64,000 nt of DNA from contig NZ_JAKWFK010000014.1 of assembly GCF_029522115.1 (NCBI RefSeq), positions 62,001-126,000 of the forward strand. The letters are read 5' to 3'. The position numbers and the translations under genes are program-made. Below are positions 62,550 to 64,000 of the stretch, one piece after another; position 1 is the first letter of the stretch, and every line of letters starts with the position of its first letter. The DNA comes from Trinickia sp. Y13. Lineage in GTDB: Bacteria; Pseudomonadota; Gammaproteobacteria; Burkholderiales; Burkholderiaceae. The notes under the pieces are model-generated. The model saw only the letters and a program-made list of their open reading frames with translations, did no database searches and was not told the origin of the DNA.

Positions 62550-64000
62550 ATGCGCAACCTTGTTCATCGCTCGCCGCAGCCCGTTGCGGCCGGCGAATCG
62601 AGCTGGCTCACGCCGTCTATACAAAAAGCCCACGAACGCTCGACGGGCTATGGCCTGACCACTTGCACACGGCCTGACTACGACGTTCTGCCTTCATCGG
62701 AGCTTTCGCTACGAGTCGAGCAGAGCCGCATCCTCTGCGCGCATGCCATGCCGGTGATGGAAACGCTGCGCGAGCAGATCGTCAATACCGAGAGCATGGT
62801 CGTGCTCACCGACGCGCAGGGACTCATCCTGCATTCGATCGGCGACGACGATTTTCTCGAACGCGCAGAGAAGGTCGCGCTGCGTCCCGGCGCGCAATGG
62901 TCGGAAGAAAAGCAAGGCACGAATGCGATCGGCACGACGTTAGCCGAGTGCAGCCCGACCGTCGTGCATGGCGATCAGCATTTTCTCGAAGCGAATCATT
63001 TCCTCACCTGCTCCAGCGCGCCGATTCTCGATCCCTACGGCGACCTCATCGGCGTACTCGACGTGACGGGCGATTACCGCAGCTACCATCAGCACACGAT
63101 GGCGCTTGCCAAGATGTCGGTGCAGATGATCGAGAATCATCTGTTCGCTTGGACCTTTCGCGACACGCTGCAAGTGGCCTTTCACAGCCGCCCGGAGTTT
63201 CTCGGCACGCTCATGGAAGGCATCGCCGCGTTCACGGGCGATGGACGCTTCCTCTCGGCCAACCGCAGCGCGCAATTCCAGCTCGGCATGCCGCTCGCGG
63301 CGCTGCGCGCGCACACGCTCTCGTCGCTGTTCGGCATGACGAGCGCGCAACTGATCGACCGCATGCGGGCGAGCCGCGATTCGATGCTCTCGCTCAATCT
63401 GCACAGCGGCGCGGTCGTATGCGCAAATGTGACGTTCCGGCGCATGGCGGTGTCGAGCAGCGGCGTGCAGACCGAAGCGCGACGTCAAACGAGCACGAAC
63501 AGCTACGCGAGCACGAGCGCTTGCGCGAACCCCGCGCGCGCGTTGCGCCTCGCGCAGCTCGATACGGGCGACCCGCAGATCGCGGCCGTCATCGCGAAGG
63601 TGCGCAAAGTCATCGGCAAGGATATTCCGGTGCTGATCACGGGCGAAACCGGAACGGGCAAGGAACTGCTCGCGCAGGCGATCCACTACGATTCGCCCCG
63701 TCGCGCCGGGCCGTTCGTCGCCGTGAACTGCGCATCGATCCCGGAGACGCTGATCGAATCGGAGCTATTCGGCTACGAGGAAGGCGCCTTCACGGGCGCG
63801 CGCCGCAAAGGCGCCGTCGGCAAGCTCGTGCAGGCGCACGGCGGCACGCTCTTTCTCGATGAAATCGGCGACATGCCATACCCGCTGCAGGTCCGCTTGC
63901 TGCGCGTCTTGCAGGAACGCGTCGTCAATCCGCTCGGCTCGGCCAAGTCGATTCCGGTGGACATCGCCATCGTCTGCGCAACGCACCGGGACCTGCGCGA
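62550..64000 (+). CDS. Sigma-54-dependent activator, AcoR-like (3' end beyond window)
   Basis: The first 483 residues of an enhancer-binding protein. GAGGAG precedes the ATG. Residues about 70-210 form a GAF-type sensor domain (QWSEEKQGTNAIGTTLAE, then LTCSSAPILDPYGDLIGVLD, the AcoR-family pattern). A PAS-like segment (about 215-300) and a linker follow. The AAA+ domain begins near residue 345: Walker A GETGTGKE (about 364-371), the sigma-54 contact loop GAFTGA (about 412) and Walker B GGTLFLDEIGD. The DNA-binding end lies outside the window. It most likely activates the four nearby sigma-54 promoters. Confidence 0.92.
   Translation, partial: MRNLVHRSPQPVAAGESSWLTPSIQKAHERSTGYGLTTCTRPDYDVLPSSELSLRVEQSRILCAHAMPVMETLREQIVNTESMVVLTDAQGLILHSIGDDDFLERAEKVALRPGAQWSEEKQGTNAIGTTLAECSPTVVHGDQHFLEANHFLTCSSAPILDPYGDLIGVLDVTGDYRSYHQHTMALAKMSVQMIENHLFAWTFRDTLQVAFHSRPEFLGTLMEGIAAFTGDGRFLSANRSAQFQLGMPLAALRAHTLSSLFGMTSAQLIDRMRASRDSMLSLNLHSGAVVCANVTFRRMAVSSSGVQTEARRQTSTNSYASTSACANPARALRLAQLDTGDPQIAAVIAKVRKVIGKDIPVLITGETGTGKELLAQAIHYDSPRRAGPFVAVNCASIPETLIESELFGYEEGAFTGARRKGAVGKLVQAHGGTLFLDEIGDMPYPLQVRLLRVLQERVVNPLGSAKSIPVDIAIVCATHRDLR

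Noticed and set aside
1-64000. CRISPR arrays, tRNA or rRNA genes, prophage or intact transposons
   Set aside because: No regularly spaced repeats, no tRNA-like cloverleaf with CCA-type end, no rRNA sequence and no transposase or integrase reading frame was seen.

Overview
The window looks like a chromosomal segment of a GC-rich beta-proteobacterium of the Burkholderiaceae (Burkholderia/Paraburkholderia/Trinickia-like). The basis is the flhDC-motAB arrangement, a very short H-NS-type protein, a classical trimeric porin whose mature protein begins QTSVTLYG, and the strong G/C third-position bias. No rRNA, tRNA, CRISPR array or intact insertion sequence was seen. Gene starts were chosen by Shine-Dalgarno match, ATGA stop/start overlaps and family N-termini.

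Region 1 (1-12.2 kb) is flagellar regulation and structure mixed with housekeeping genes. It holds motB (cut by the edge), motA, flhC and flhD on the minus strand, then a GT4 glycosyltransferase, an H-NS-like protein, a decayed histidine-phosphatase pseudogene, a Cof-type HAD phosphatase, a BadF/GlcNAc-kinase-like protein, tag, a small unknown gene and rpsU. It ends with fliC (sigma-28 promoter), fliD and fliT.

Region 2 (12.3-31.8 kb) is a glycosylation island between the flagellin locus and a second motAB pair. A four-gene minus operon encodes an 832-residue GT2-methyltransferase-GT2 fusion and three SPINDLY-type (GT41) TPR O-GlcNAc transferases. A five-gene plus operon encodes a GT2, a methyltransferase, two DegT-family proteins (one with His in place of the PLP lysine) and a WbqC-like protein. 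Two more DegT-like genes follow on the minus strand. Synthesis of unusual sugars and their transfer to flagellin or another surface protein is the simplest reading.

Region 3 (32.4-37.6 kb) holds a small unknown gene, a FadR-type regulator, a porin and a secreted alginate-lyase/FN3/LamG lipoprotein.

Region 4 (37.9-53.7 kb) is an eleven-gene minus-strand cluster for an exported polysaccharide: wecB (UDP-ManNAc supply), a BcsB-like periplasmic subunit, an NfrB-like synthase with C-terminal MshEN (c-di-GMP-type) modules, an NfrA-like TPR outer-membrane protein, AlgF-like and two AlgJ/AlgX-like proteins, an MBOAT acyltransferase, an acyl carrier protein, a DltA-like adenylating ligase and a secreted protein. 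An Nfr-type synthase combined with a Dlt/Alg-type acylation module is the most novel system in the window.

Region 5 (54.3-64 kb) is an alcohol-oxidation locus: an aldehyde dehydrogenase, a XoxJ-like/cytochrome c fusion, a PQQ alcohol dehydrogenase carrying the lanthanide-type Asp-Tyr-Asp signature, a small unknown gene, a TonB-dependent receptor and a sigma-54 activator (cut by the right edge). Four sequences matching the -24/-12 (GG-N10-GC) promoter, plus shared upstream elements, tie these genes into one apparent sigma-54 regulon driven by the local activator.
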